Source: JANQQZ01 sp039179915 (GTDB taxonomy: Bacteria > Planctomycetota > Phycisphaerae > Phycisphaerales > UBA1924). From it: a DNA stretch of 5,088 nt. Of the stretch, positions 1-5,088 are shown in pieces. The first letter of the stretch is position 1, and each line of letters opens with the position of its first letter. The notes beneath the pieces were generated by a model. That model had not been told where the DNA came from and ran no database searches. It saw only the letters and a program-made list of their open reading frames with translations. The DNA lies in NCBI GenBank assembly GCA_039179915.1, contig JBCDEF010000200.1, positions 1 to 5,088 on the forward strand, in the 5' to 3' direction. The position numbers and the translations under genes are program-made.

Positions 1-98
1 GCCAGAAAAGTATGGCATGAATATATGGATATTACCTAATACATCAAATAGCTATTGCTGTAATTTTCAAGTCTAAATTGGTCGCGTAATCTGCTCTC
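1..98. other. AT-rich segment of foreign or artefactual origin
   Basis: The first 90 bases contain only 29 G or C (32%), whereas bases 101-200 contain 67%. The shift is sharp, between about 90 and 100, and falls inside the infB reading frame. No gene is recognisable. One plus-strand frame is open from position 2 to a TAA at about 74-76 and could be the tail of an unrelated protein, but it is too short to judge. The segment contains a 10-bp palindrome, AATAGCTATT, at 47-56. No insertion-sequence end or target duplication can be identified. An assembly chimera at a contig end is the simplest reading; a real insertion or rearrangement breakpoint is the alternative. Confidence 0.6.
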
Positions 99-989
99 AC
101 GGCGACGCGGGCCGCGACGCGGGACGTCCAGCGTCTCGGGCGCTTCAACCCGCACGACCTTTGGGCCCGACAACTTGATGGTCGATCGCTCCTGATCATT
201 GAGCATCGGCCCGGCGGGCGCAACGACCTTCGGCCGGGTCGGCACGTTCATCGCGGCCGGCTTGACCGGCTCCGGCGCCGGCGGGGCGGGCGGTGCTGAG
301 CCTGCGTGCGAACTTGGCGCGCCGCCCGTCGGCTTTGCTGCATCCTCGGCCTGGTCCCCGGGTGTGCTGGCCGCGGGCTCACCCGCCGGCTGCGGTCGAG
401 GGTCTGCGTGGGTGGATGCTGCGGCGTTGCCGTCCGCTGGCGTCGCGCCCGTGTCGAGTGCTCCCTCGGCGGAGAACGAGTAGCGTCGGCCAGGCTCGCC
501 GCTGCCGCTCGTTTCGGTGTCTTGGCCCGGGTCGCTATCCCGGCCGGGTTCGACGGCGGGGCTGTCGGGAGTATCGGCTTCCGCGGTGCCTGCGGCGGCG
601 TCTTTCCCGCGGTCGGCATCGCCTTCCGGGCTCGCTGCAGCGGAACCGGAGGCCGGCGAGCCGGCTGGGGCAGCAGGTGTGTTCGAGTCCGCGTCGGCCG
701 GGGGCGCTGAGGCGCTCGCGGCCTTGGCCTTGGCTTTCGCCTTGGCGCGGGGCTTGGCGCGGACCTTGCTGATGTCCACCTTTTCGGAGGTCTCAACCGC
801 CGTGGCTGTTCCGCCGCCCTCGTCGCCGCCGGCGAACCACTCGCGCACGGTGGCCTCAAGCCCCGCGGAGATGCTGGACATGTGGTTCTTGACAATGTCC
901 TGCGGCACGCCCTCGGCGTGGCACTTCGTGACAATGGCCTTGGACGTCACGCCCAGCTCTTTTGCGATCTCGAATACGCGCCTGGCCAA
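36..989 (-). CDS. infB: Translation initiation factor IF-2, N-terminal part only (broken)
   Basis: IF-2 is the GTPase that brings initiator tRNA to the ribosome. Residues 1-52 form the IF2_N domain (RVFEIAKELGVTSKAIV, then a KCHAEG turn and a VREWFAG end). Residues 55-265 are a low-complexity Ala/Pro/Gly/Asp linker with an RAKAKAKAKA basic patch at 81-90. Residues 273-297 (LSGPKVVRVEAPE to PRRGPRRR) look like the usual lead-in to the conserved core. From residue 298 the frame runs into AT-rich DNA and stops after 20 unrelated residues, so the GTPase domain (GHVDHGKT) and domains II-IV are absent; a normal IF-2 is roughly 700-1000 residues. The start is TTG at 987-989, chosen because IF2_N begins there and a GGAG lies 8 nt upstream. 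It follows nusA by 49 nt and is probably co-transcribed. Since infB is essential, this copy cannot be the functional gene unless the junction is an artefact. Confidence 0.9.
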   Translation of the reverse strand: MARRVFEIAKELGVTSKAIVTKCHAEGVPQDIVKNHMSSISAGLEATVREWFAGGDEGGGTATAVETSEKVDISKVRAKPRAKAKAKAKAASASAPPADADSNTPAAPAGSPASGSAAASPEGDADRGKDAAAGTAEADTPDSPAVEPGRDSDPGQDTETSGSGEPGRRYSFSAEGALDTGATPADGNAAASTHADPRPQPAGEPAASTPGDQAEDAAKPTGGAPSSHAGSAPPAPPAPEPVKPAAMNVPTRPKVVAPAGPMLNDQERSTIKLSGPKVVRVEAPETLDVPRRGPRRRESRLRDQFRLENYSNSYLMY

Positions 990-997
990 GTAACAGT

Positions 998-1001
998 CTC
1001 C
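998..1001 (-). promoter_or_regulatory. Ribosome binding site deciding the TTG start of infB
   Basis: On the minus strand a GGAG ends 8 nt before the TTG at 989-987. No ATG or GTG occurs in frame in the few codons upstream, and the protein reads as IF2_N directly from this TTG. Site and spacing together support the unusual start codon. Confidence 0.6.
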
Positions 1002-1038
1002 GTGAGTGGGTCGTCGCGGGTCGGCCCGCGGGAATCGA

Positions 1039-2448
1039 TCAGTCCTGGCCGGCGGGCGGTGTGGTCACACCGTCCGCCGGGTGGTCGCCGGGCTGCTCAC
1101 CAGCCGCGGGTTGGTGGGGGGCTTTGTCCGGGTCGCCGCCGCCGAGGATCATCGCGGCCGCGGCATCGGCGTCTGCGGTTGCTTCGCCGTCGCCGTCGTC
1201 CGACGCCAACTGTCCGAGAAGCGCCGCGCCCGCGGCCTCTTCTTCTCGCCGCTTCCGCTCGGCCTCTTCCTTGTCCTTCTGCTGCTGCTCGGCGACAACC
1301 TTGGCCTTCTCCGAGGCGATCTGCACCATCGTGTCCGCGGTGGCCTCGTCGATCTCGAGCTCGGTGGTCAGCACCTCGGTGCCGACCTCTTCGATGTCGA
1401 ACACGCTGATCATGCCCAGCGCCGCGAGCCGGTCGAGCTTCGATTCGTCGATCCCCTCGATCGCGGTGAGCGTCTCGTTGAGGATCTCGAGGCCCTTGTT
1501 GAACTCCTCCGGCGTCAGGATGTCGATGTCCCAGCCGGTCAGGCGGGCGGCGAGCCGCACGTTCTGCCCGCGCTTGCCGATCGCGAGGCTGAGCTGGTCG
1601 TCGCGGACGACCACGGTGGCCCGGCCCAGCTCGAAGCAGAGGTTGATCTCGTTGACCTCAGCGGGCTTGAGCGCGTTCTGGATCAGGATCTGGCTCGACT
1701 CGTTCCAGCGGACAATGTCGATCTTCTCGCCGTTGAGCTCGTCGACGATGTTCTTGATCCGGCTGCCGCGGATACCGACACACGCGCCGACCGCGTCGAC
1801 CCGCGAGTCGATCGAGCTGACGGCGATCTTCGTGCGATAGCCGGCCTCGCGGGCCATGGCCTTGAGCTCGATGATCCGCTCGGCGACCTCGGGAACTTCC
1901 ACCTCAAAGAGCCTGCGGATGAAGTCCGGGTGGCCCCGGCTGATGACGATCTTGACCTGCGAGCCCTGTTCGCGGACGTCCAGGATCGCGCAGCGAACGC
2001 GGTCGCCCGGCTCGAACTGCTCGCCCGGGATCTGCTCCGAGCGGGGCATGAAGCTCTCGGCCCGGTCGATGGTCACGACCAGCGCCCCGCCCTCGTACCG
2101 CTGCGCAACGCCGGTGACGATCTCGCCGATCCGCTTGGAATACTCCTCAAGGATGCTGCTGCGCTCGTCGTCGCGGAACCGCTGGATCATGACCTGTTTG
2201 AAGGTCTGGGCGGCGATACGGCCGAACTCGACCGGCGGGATCTCCAGCGGCTCGCCGTGACGCCGCAGGTCGATCGAGCCGTCGATGTGGTCGATCACGC
2301 AAGTGAACTCGTCGGCGTCGATGGTGCCGAAAAACTTCCGCGCGGCCGAGACCATCGCCTGCTCGAGGTCGTGGACGAGCAGCGATTTCTCGATGTTGCG
2401 GTCACGCGCGATCGAATCAACGATCCGCATCATCTCTTGGGTGTTCAT
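1039..2448 (-). CDS. nusA: Transcription termination/antitermination factor NusA
   Basis: NusA binds RNA polymerase and nascent RNA and modulates pausing, termination and antitermination. The 469-residue product shows the family order: N-terminal RNA polymerase-binding domain (about 1-103, with the FGRIAAQTFKQVMIQR stretch at 75-90), S1 domain (about 108-175), KH1 (about 178-255, VGACVGIRGSRIKNIV with its GxxG at 220-235), KH2 (about 260-320, AIGKRGQNVRLA at 289-300), one acidic AR-like repeat (about 325-385), a charged Lys/Glu helix (382-405) and an Ala/Asp/Pro-rich tail. E. coli NusA is slightly longer, with two AR repeats. The frame stays open upstream to an ATG at 2595, but the 49 extra residues are encoded largely by a tandem repeat and resemble no NusA. 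The ATG at 2446-2448 (MNTQEMMRIVDSIA) matches the family start. Its Shine-Dalgarno is weak: AGAGGA at 2462-2467, 13 nt away. infB follows after 49 nt. Confidence 0.95.
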   Translation of the reverse strand: MNTQEMMRIVDSIARDRNIEKSLLVHDLEQAMVSAARKFFGTIDADEFTCVIDHIDGSIDLRRHGEPLEIPPVEFGRIAAQTFKQVMIQRFRDDERSSILEEYSKRIGEIVTGVAQRYEGGALVVTIDRAESFMPRSEQIPGEQFEPGDRVRCAILDVREQGSQVKIVISRGHPDFIRRLFEVEVPEVAERIIELKAMAREAGYRTKIAVSSIDSRVDAVGACVGIRGSRIKNIVDELNGEKIDIVRWNESSQILIQNALKPAEVNEINLCFELGRATVVVRDDQLSLAIGKRGQNVRLAARLTGWDIDILTPEEFNKGLEILNETLTAIEGIDESKLDRLAALGMISVFDIEEVGTEVLTTELEIDEATADTMVQIASEKAKVVAEQQQKDKEEAERKRREEEAAGAALLGQLASDDGDGEATADADAAAAMILGGGDPDKAPHQPAAGEQPGDHPADGVTTPPAGQD

Positions 2449-2508
2449 TTCCACGGCCGGGTCCTCTGCTCTGGTCGCGGCGCCCGGGCTCGGGGCCGCG
2501 TTGTCTCT

Positions 2509-2580
2509 GGTTGTCGTGCTGTTTGGTTGTCTGGCTGCCGGGTTGTCTTGCTGTCTGGTTGTCTTGCTGTCTAGTTGTCG
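2509..2580. repeat. 16-bp tandem repeat, 4.5 copies, in the nusA leader
   Basis: The consensus unit on the plus strand is GGTTGTCTTGCTGTCT. Copies lie at 2509-2524, 2525-2540, 2541-2556, 2557-2572 and a half copy at 2573-2580; the third and fourth are identical. Each 16-mer is itself two related 8-mers (GGTTGTCT and TGCTGTCT). Read as nusA leader RNA, the repeats are A/C-rich with almost no U, so probably unstructured. The array ends 61 nt before the nusA ATG. A 16-bp period is not a multiple of three, which argues against a protein-coding role. Confidence 0.85.
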
Positions 2581-2617
2581 CCGGGCGGCCGGCATCGGTC
2601 GATCTGACTCGGTCAGG

Positions 2618-2659
2618 AACGCAACAAGGCCACGAGCCTGCTCAGAGCGCTCGTGGCCT
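2618..2659 (-). terminator. Hairpin with T-rich tail: fliM terminator or nusA leader attenuator
   Basis: On the minus strand AGGCCACGAGC (2659-2649) pairs perfectly with GCTCGTGGCCT (2637-2627) around an 11-nt loop, with one further G-T pair possible. It is followed by TTGTTGCGTT (2627-2618). The stem is strong but the T tract is interrupted, so efficiency is uncertain. On the plus strand no T run follows. It lies about 200 nt after the fliM stop and 180 nt before the nusA start. It could end fliM transcripts, or act as an attenuator if nusA is transcribed from upstream of it. Confidence 0.55.
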
Positions 2660-2821
2660 CCCGGTCGAAAGACGGACCGCCCGGCATGGCCGCGCGACGC
2701 GTCTCACTGGCATGGCCGTCTTCAGCCCATGCGGAACTCCGGGAAGCCAACCGCAGGACGAACGACCCGCGGCATGAGGAACTGCTTGTATCGCCCGTAC
2801 CGACGAGCGAAACCACACCGA

Positions 2822-2851
2822 ACAGTAGAGAGGCACCGGCCCCGCGGTCAA
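2822..2851 (-). promoter_or_regulatory. Possible sigma-70-type promoter for nusA-infB
   Basis: On the minus strand TTGACC (2851-2846) is separated by 18 nt from TACTGT (2827-2822). This matches five of six consensus bases at -35 and three of six at -10 (first, second and last). It begins 4 nt after the fliM stop codon and would give a nusA leader of roughly 365 nt containing the hairpin and the tandem repeat. The -10 is weak, and such matches arise by chance. Confidence 0.3.
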
Positions 2852-2855
2852 TCTA

Positions 2856-4082
2856 TCAGGCGTTCAGTTCACGCCTCGGGCCGAATTCGGTGCGTGTTTC
2901 TGCTCCGGCCGCTCCGGACGAGGCCGGCGTCGGCGGCTCGGCGGGCACCGGCGGCCCCTGAACATCAGAGGCCTTTAGCACTGAAGGCTGCACCTCTGTC
3001 GGACCGGGCGGGTCAGACCCGATCTGCCCGGAAACGAGATCCGGCGATGAAGGGCCCGATTTCGGGGGTTTCTCGCCTTTGGTGAACGGGTCCACTATCC
3101 GCAAGGCCCGCTTGCTCTTGATCTGGCCGATCGCCGCCCAGAACTTGGCTTCGTTTTCGACGCGGATCTGCACCGGCTCCGCGGCCGGCTTGGCCGTCAC
3201 GATCAGGTCGCCGGGGCTGAGCGAGAGCAGGTCGCGAACCGTCATCGTGGTTTTGGCCAGCACGCCGGCGACGCTCACCGTCGCCCGGCCGATCGAGGTG
3301 TTCAGCGACTGCTGCTGCGCTGGGTCCCGGGAGAGCTTGCTGACCGCGAACCAGCTCTGGGCCGAGAGGTCCTCGATCAGCGGCTCGATCACGTTGTACG
3401 GGATGCACAGGTTCATCGTGCCCGCCCGATTCGACATCTTGATCTCGAACCCCACGACGACCACCACCTCGTTGGGCGGCACGATCTGGACCAGCTGCGG
3501 GTTGCTCTCCGTGGCCGAGATATCGAACTTCAGATCCTTGATGCCTGCCCACGCCTCGGTCAGCGCATCCAGACCGCGGGTCGTCACATTGGAGATCAGC
3601 CGGGTCTCGATCATCGTCAGCGGCCGCTGGGGGATGAACAGGTCCTGCGTGGTGCCGCCGAGCAGGCGATCGATGATCGGGTAGATGATCAGCGGGCTGA
3701 TCTCGAGGCAGATCTGGCCCTCGAGCGCGTCGGGCTGGATCAGGTTGAAGCTCGTGGGGTTGGGCAGGCCCGAGATGAACTCGGAATAGGTCATCTGCTC
3801 GCAATTGGCGACCTTGACCTCGACGATCGTCCGCAAGAAACCCGAGAGCGCTGCCCCGAAGTTCCGCGCGAAGCCTTCGTGCAGTGTCTGCAGGGCCCGC
3901 ATCTGGTCTTTGGAGACCCGCTCGGGCCGCTTGAAGTCGTACGGGCGGACCTCGATCTGCGACTCGTCGTGGCGGTGTCGGCTGAAGATCTGCGAGTCTT
4001 CGATCGCCTGCTCGACCTCGCCGTCGTCGACCGCGTTGAGCAGCGCATCGATCTCGGATTGGTCGAGGACATCGGCGAACAC
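2856..4082 (-). CDS. fliM: Flagellar motor switch protein FliM with C-terminal extension
   Basis: FliM sits in the flagellar C-ring with FliG and FliN and receives CheY-P to switch rotation. The 408-residue product has the N-terminal CheY-binding motif (LDQSEIDALLNAV, 6-18), a linker, the CheC-like middle domain (about 45-240, with MRALQTLHEGFARNFGAALS at 61-80, NPTSFNLIQP at 108-117 and LLGG at 140-143) and the C-terminal SpoA/FliN-like domain (about 255-333, VRDLLSLSPGDLI at 282-294). Family members usually end near residue 330-340; residues 335-408 are an added Pro/Ser/Glu-rich, probably disordered tail. The start is GTG at 4080-4082 with AGGAG 9 nt upstream. No other flagellar gene is visible, so fliM may be a stand-alone or operon-terminal gene. 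All main domains are intact, so it is probably functional. Confidence 0.96.
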   Translation of the reverse strand: MFADVLDQSEIDALLNAVDDGEVEQAIEDSQIFSRHRHDESQIEVRPYDFKRPERVSKDQMRALQTLHEGFARNFGAALSGFLRTIVEVKVANCEQMTYSEFISGLPNPTSFNLIQPDALEGQICLEISPLIIYPIIDRLLGGTTQDLFIPQRPLTMIETRLISNVTTRGLDALTEAWAGIKDLKFDISATESNPQLVQIVPPNEVVVVVGFEIKMSNRAGTMNLCIPYNVIEPLIEDLSAQSWFAVSKLSRDPAQQQSLNTSIGRATVSVAGVLAKTTMTVRDLLSLSPGDLIVTAKPAAEPVQIRVENEAKFWAAIGQIKSKRALRIVDPFTKGEKPPKSGPSSPDLVSGQIGSDPPGPTEVQPSVLKASDVQGPPVPAEPPTPASSGAAGAETRTEFGPRRELNA

Positions 4083-4091
4083 CGTGGGCGG

Positions 4092-4096
4092 CTCCT
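4092..4096 (-). promoter_or_regulatory. Ribosome binding site deciding the GTG start of fliM
   Basis: AGGAG on the minus strand, 9 nt before the GTG at 4082-4080. Good site and spacing; it supports the non-ATG start, which also places the EIDALL motif at the expected distance from the N-terminus. Confidence 0.6.
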
Positions 4097-4136
4097 AGAC
4101 GAGTTCGGGTCGGACGGATCTCCCCGGAATCATCGA

Positions 4137-4167
4137 CCCGCCGGCGGCCGGGGCTTGAACCGGCGGG
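4137..4167. repeat. Inverted repeat in the fliM/dsbD divergent spacer
   Basis: CCCGCCGG (4137-4144) and CCGGCGGG (4160-4167) are perfect 8-bp inverted arms around 15 bp. It lies in the 199-bp spacer between divergent genes, where a regulator could bind. I found no convincing sigma-70, sigma-54 or sigma-28 promoter in this spacer on either strand. The arms are pure G/C in GC-rich DNA, so chance is a real possibility. Confidence 0.35.
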
Positions 4168-4232
4168 CTCGCCGCCGTTGAGATCGCGGCGCGGGAACAA
4201 TTCTCGACCGAAGTGTCGTTGCCGATGCAGGG

Positions 4233-4272
4233 CCCCTTCGCCGCGACGCGTGGCGGGTCCGCCTCGAAGGGG
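4233..4272 (+). promoter_or_regulatory. Ribosome binding site of the dsbD-like gene inside a hairpin
   Basis: AAGGGGA (4267-4273) sits 8 nt before the ATG at 4282 and is a strong Shine-Dalgarno. The sequence CCCCTTCG (4233-4240) is perfectly complementary to CGAAGGGG (4265-4272), which contains this site. The 24-nt loop can itself form a small stem, GGCG (4252-4255) with CGCC (4260-4263). In RNA this would sequester the ribosome binding site. The pairing is seen directly; a regulatory role is inference. Confidence 0.45.
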
Positions 4273-4281
4273 AACCGCCGG

Positions 4282-5088
4282 ATGCTGAACGTGATACGAA
4301 CATGCGGCCTGCTTCTGGCCGTTGCCACGCTGATCGGGGCGCAGACGGCCAGGTCGCAGCCCGGCTTCGGCGATGTGCCGACGGTCGATGTTTCCGCCGC
4401 CGCCTCGGCGGTGCAGGTCGCCCCGGGGGGGCAGGTCGCGGTGGCGGTCGTGCTCGATCACGGCGATGTGCTGCACAGCTGGCCCTCGGCGGACCAGGAC
4501 GTCTTGCCGGCCGAGATCGCGGAGTTCGCGATCCGGACGGCGATCGAGCTGGAGCAGGCCGAGTGGGTCGCCGCGGTCGGCCCGGTGCAGTGGCCCGAGC
4601 CGAAACTCGCCCCGGTGCCCAACATCGCCGGCACGGGACCGCCGACGGTCGAGGTGCTGACGTACAAGGGCCGCGCGATTGCCTATGTGCCCGTGCTGAT
4701 CGCCGACGATGCGGCCGAGGGCGTCGTAACGCTGCCGATCTTGGTCCAACTCCAGGCCTGCGACGATACGACGTGCTACATCCCGCAGTTCGAAAACCTG
4801 TCGGTCGAGCTGACGATCACGTCCTCGCCGGCGTCGTCCTCGCCGGGTGAGGACTTCGCGGGCTTCGACGCGAGCGTGTTCGCCTCGCTCGCCCCGACCG
4901 GCCCGCCGCCGTCCGGCCAGAGCCATTCCCGCCAGAGCCAGTCCGGCGAGAGCCAGCCAGGCGAGGCGTCGCACGACGACACTGCGGCGGGTGAGTCCGC
5001 CTCCGCCGCGGCCGGTCCGAAATTCCTGGGCTTCATCGGCCTGCCCTCGTCCGATTCGCCCTGGTTCTTCGCGGCACTCATCGCCGCC
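4282..5088 (+). CDS. dsbD: DsbD-like thiol:disulfide interchange protein, N-terminal part (runs off window)
   Basis: DsbD-family proteins move reducing equivalents from cytoplasmic thioredoxin across the inner membrane to periplasmic partners. The 269 visible residues start with a signal peptide (basic R6, hydrophobic 9-20, likely cleavage near 25-26). A DsbD alpha/DsbC-corrector-type beta domain follows (about 33-180), with LHSWP at 64-68 and the redox pair C160/C165 in QACDDTTCYIP, matching the family CxxxxC(Y/L)xP motif. Next is a Ser/Pro/Gly-rich linker (181-245) with a pentapeptide repeat. From residue 259 (SPWFFAALIAA) the first membrane segment of the central domain appears to begin, but the window ends. 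The ATG is preceded by a good AAGGGGA. The gene is divergent from fliM. The family is clear from the Cys motif and context; the exact subfamily (DsbD, ScsB or a planctomycete variant) cannot be decided without the rest. Confidence 0.8.
   Translation, partial: MLNVIRTCGLLLAVATLIGAQTARSQPGFGDVPTVDVSAAASAVQVAPGGQVAVAVVLDHGDVLHSWPSADQDVLPAEIAEFAIRTAIELEQAEWVAAVGPVQWPEPKLAPVPNIAGTGPPTVEVLTYKGRAIAYVPVLIADDAAEGVVTLPILVQLQACDDTTCYIPQFENLSVELTITSSPASSSPGEDFAGFDASVFASLAPTGPPPSGQSHSRQSQSGESQPGEASHDDTAAGESASAAAGPKFLGFIGLPSSDSPWFFAALIAA
4918..4962 (+). repeat. 15-bp in-frame repeat encoding a pentapeptide in the DsbD-like linker
   Basis: Three imperfect 15-bp units encode QSHSR, QSQSG and ESQPG (residues 213-227). 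They lie in the flexible linker between the periplasmic domain and the first membrane segment. Being a multiple of three, copy changes would alter linker length without breaking the frame. Confidence 0.6.

Larger units (their letters stand above)
2449..2855. other. 407-bp non-coding region between fliM and nusA
   Basis: No convincing gene is present. Short open frames exist on both strands, but none has a good ribosome binding site or a recognisable product. I looked for tRNA, 4.5S/SRP RNA and RimP signatures and saw none. The stretch holds, in the direction of transcription of nusA, a possible promoter right after the fliM stop, a GC-rich hairpin followed by T-rich sequence, a small hairpin (CTGAC/GTCAG, 2604-2616) and a 16-bp tandem repeat. 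It also carries a 10-bp direct repeat GGCATGGCCG at 2683-2692 and 2709-2718, 26 bp apart. It probably contains the nusA operon promoter and a long 5' leader. Confidence 0.6.

Noticed and set aside
31..64. Short inverted repeat ATTAC/GTAAT and palindrome AATAGCTATT in the AT-rich end, as a possible mobile-element terminus
   Set aside because: They are too short and expected in AT-rich DNA; no transposase or target duplication is visible.
36..989. A genuine short stand-alone IF2_N protein
   Set aside because: The sequence still shows the lead-in to the IF-2 core (273-297), and the end coincides exactly with a composition break, so truncation is the better reading.
1006..2574. A 522-codon open frame on the plus strand opposite nusA
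   Set aside because: It is antisense to a clear NusA. Its composition (Asp/Leu/Val/Arg-rich, no domain) is typical of a mirror frame in GC-rich DNA.
2449..2595. A 49-residue N-terminal extension of NusA from an ATG at 2595
   Set aside because: It is encoded largely by a 16-bp tandem repeat, and NusA homology starts at the ATG at 2448.
2613..2851. Small minus-strand open frames of 67 and 69 codons between fliM and nusA
   Set aside because: They overlap each other in different frames, have no recognisable product, and one spans the hairpin.
3013..4974. A 653-codon open frame on the minus strand spanning fliM, the spacer and the dsbD-like gene
   Set aside because: It overlaps fliM in another frame and runs antisense to the dsbD-like gene, is Arg/Gly/Asp-rich, and has no recognisable domain.

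Overview
The window is high-GC bacterial chromosome (about two thirds G+C by sample counts) carrying four protein-coding genes. Three lie on the minus strand, read right to left as fliM, nusA and infB. The fourth, on the plus strand at the right edge, is divergent from fliM and encodes the start of a DsbD-like thiol:disulfide interchange protein. The genes suggest a flagellated, free-living Gram-negative-type bacterium. The long Ala/Pro-rich IF-2 N-terminus, the DsbD-like architecture and the GTG/TTG starts fit a planctomycete of the Phycisphaerae type. That assignment is inferred from general resemblance and was not tested by any search.

Layout from the left: positions 1 to about 95 are AT-rich (29 of the first 90 bases are G or C) and unlike everything else. 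They abruptly end the infB reading frame after about 297 sensible codons, so the translation initiation factor IF-2 gene is broken or chimeric here and its GTPase core is absent. Positions 36-989 hold that infB N-terminal part, starting at TTG. A 49-nt gap leads to nusA (1039-2448), so nusA and infB look like one transcription unit, as in many bacteria. Between nusA and fliM lie about 407 bases (2449-2855) without a convincing gene. They contain a 16-bp tandem repeat (2509-2580), a strong hairpin followed by a T-rich stretch on the minus strand (2618-2659) and a possible promoter (2822-2851). fliM (2856-4082) encodes the flagellar switch protein with a non-canonical C-terminal tail. A 199-bp divergent spacer (4083-4281) follows, then the dsbD-like gene (4282 to the window end), cut just as its first membrane segment begins.

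nusA and infB belong to the core transcription/translation operon. The usual upstream partner rimP is not next to nusA here; the neighbour is fliM. FliM (motility) and the DsbD-like protein (envelope redox) have no obvious functional link to that operon and are probably separate transcription units. I see no mobile element, CRISPR array, tRNA or rRNA, and no clear sign of a new multi-gene system. The items most worth a second look are the broken infB junction, the repeat- and hairpin-containing leader of nusA, and a hairpin that could hide the ribosome binding site of the dsbD-like gene.
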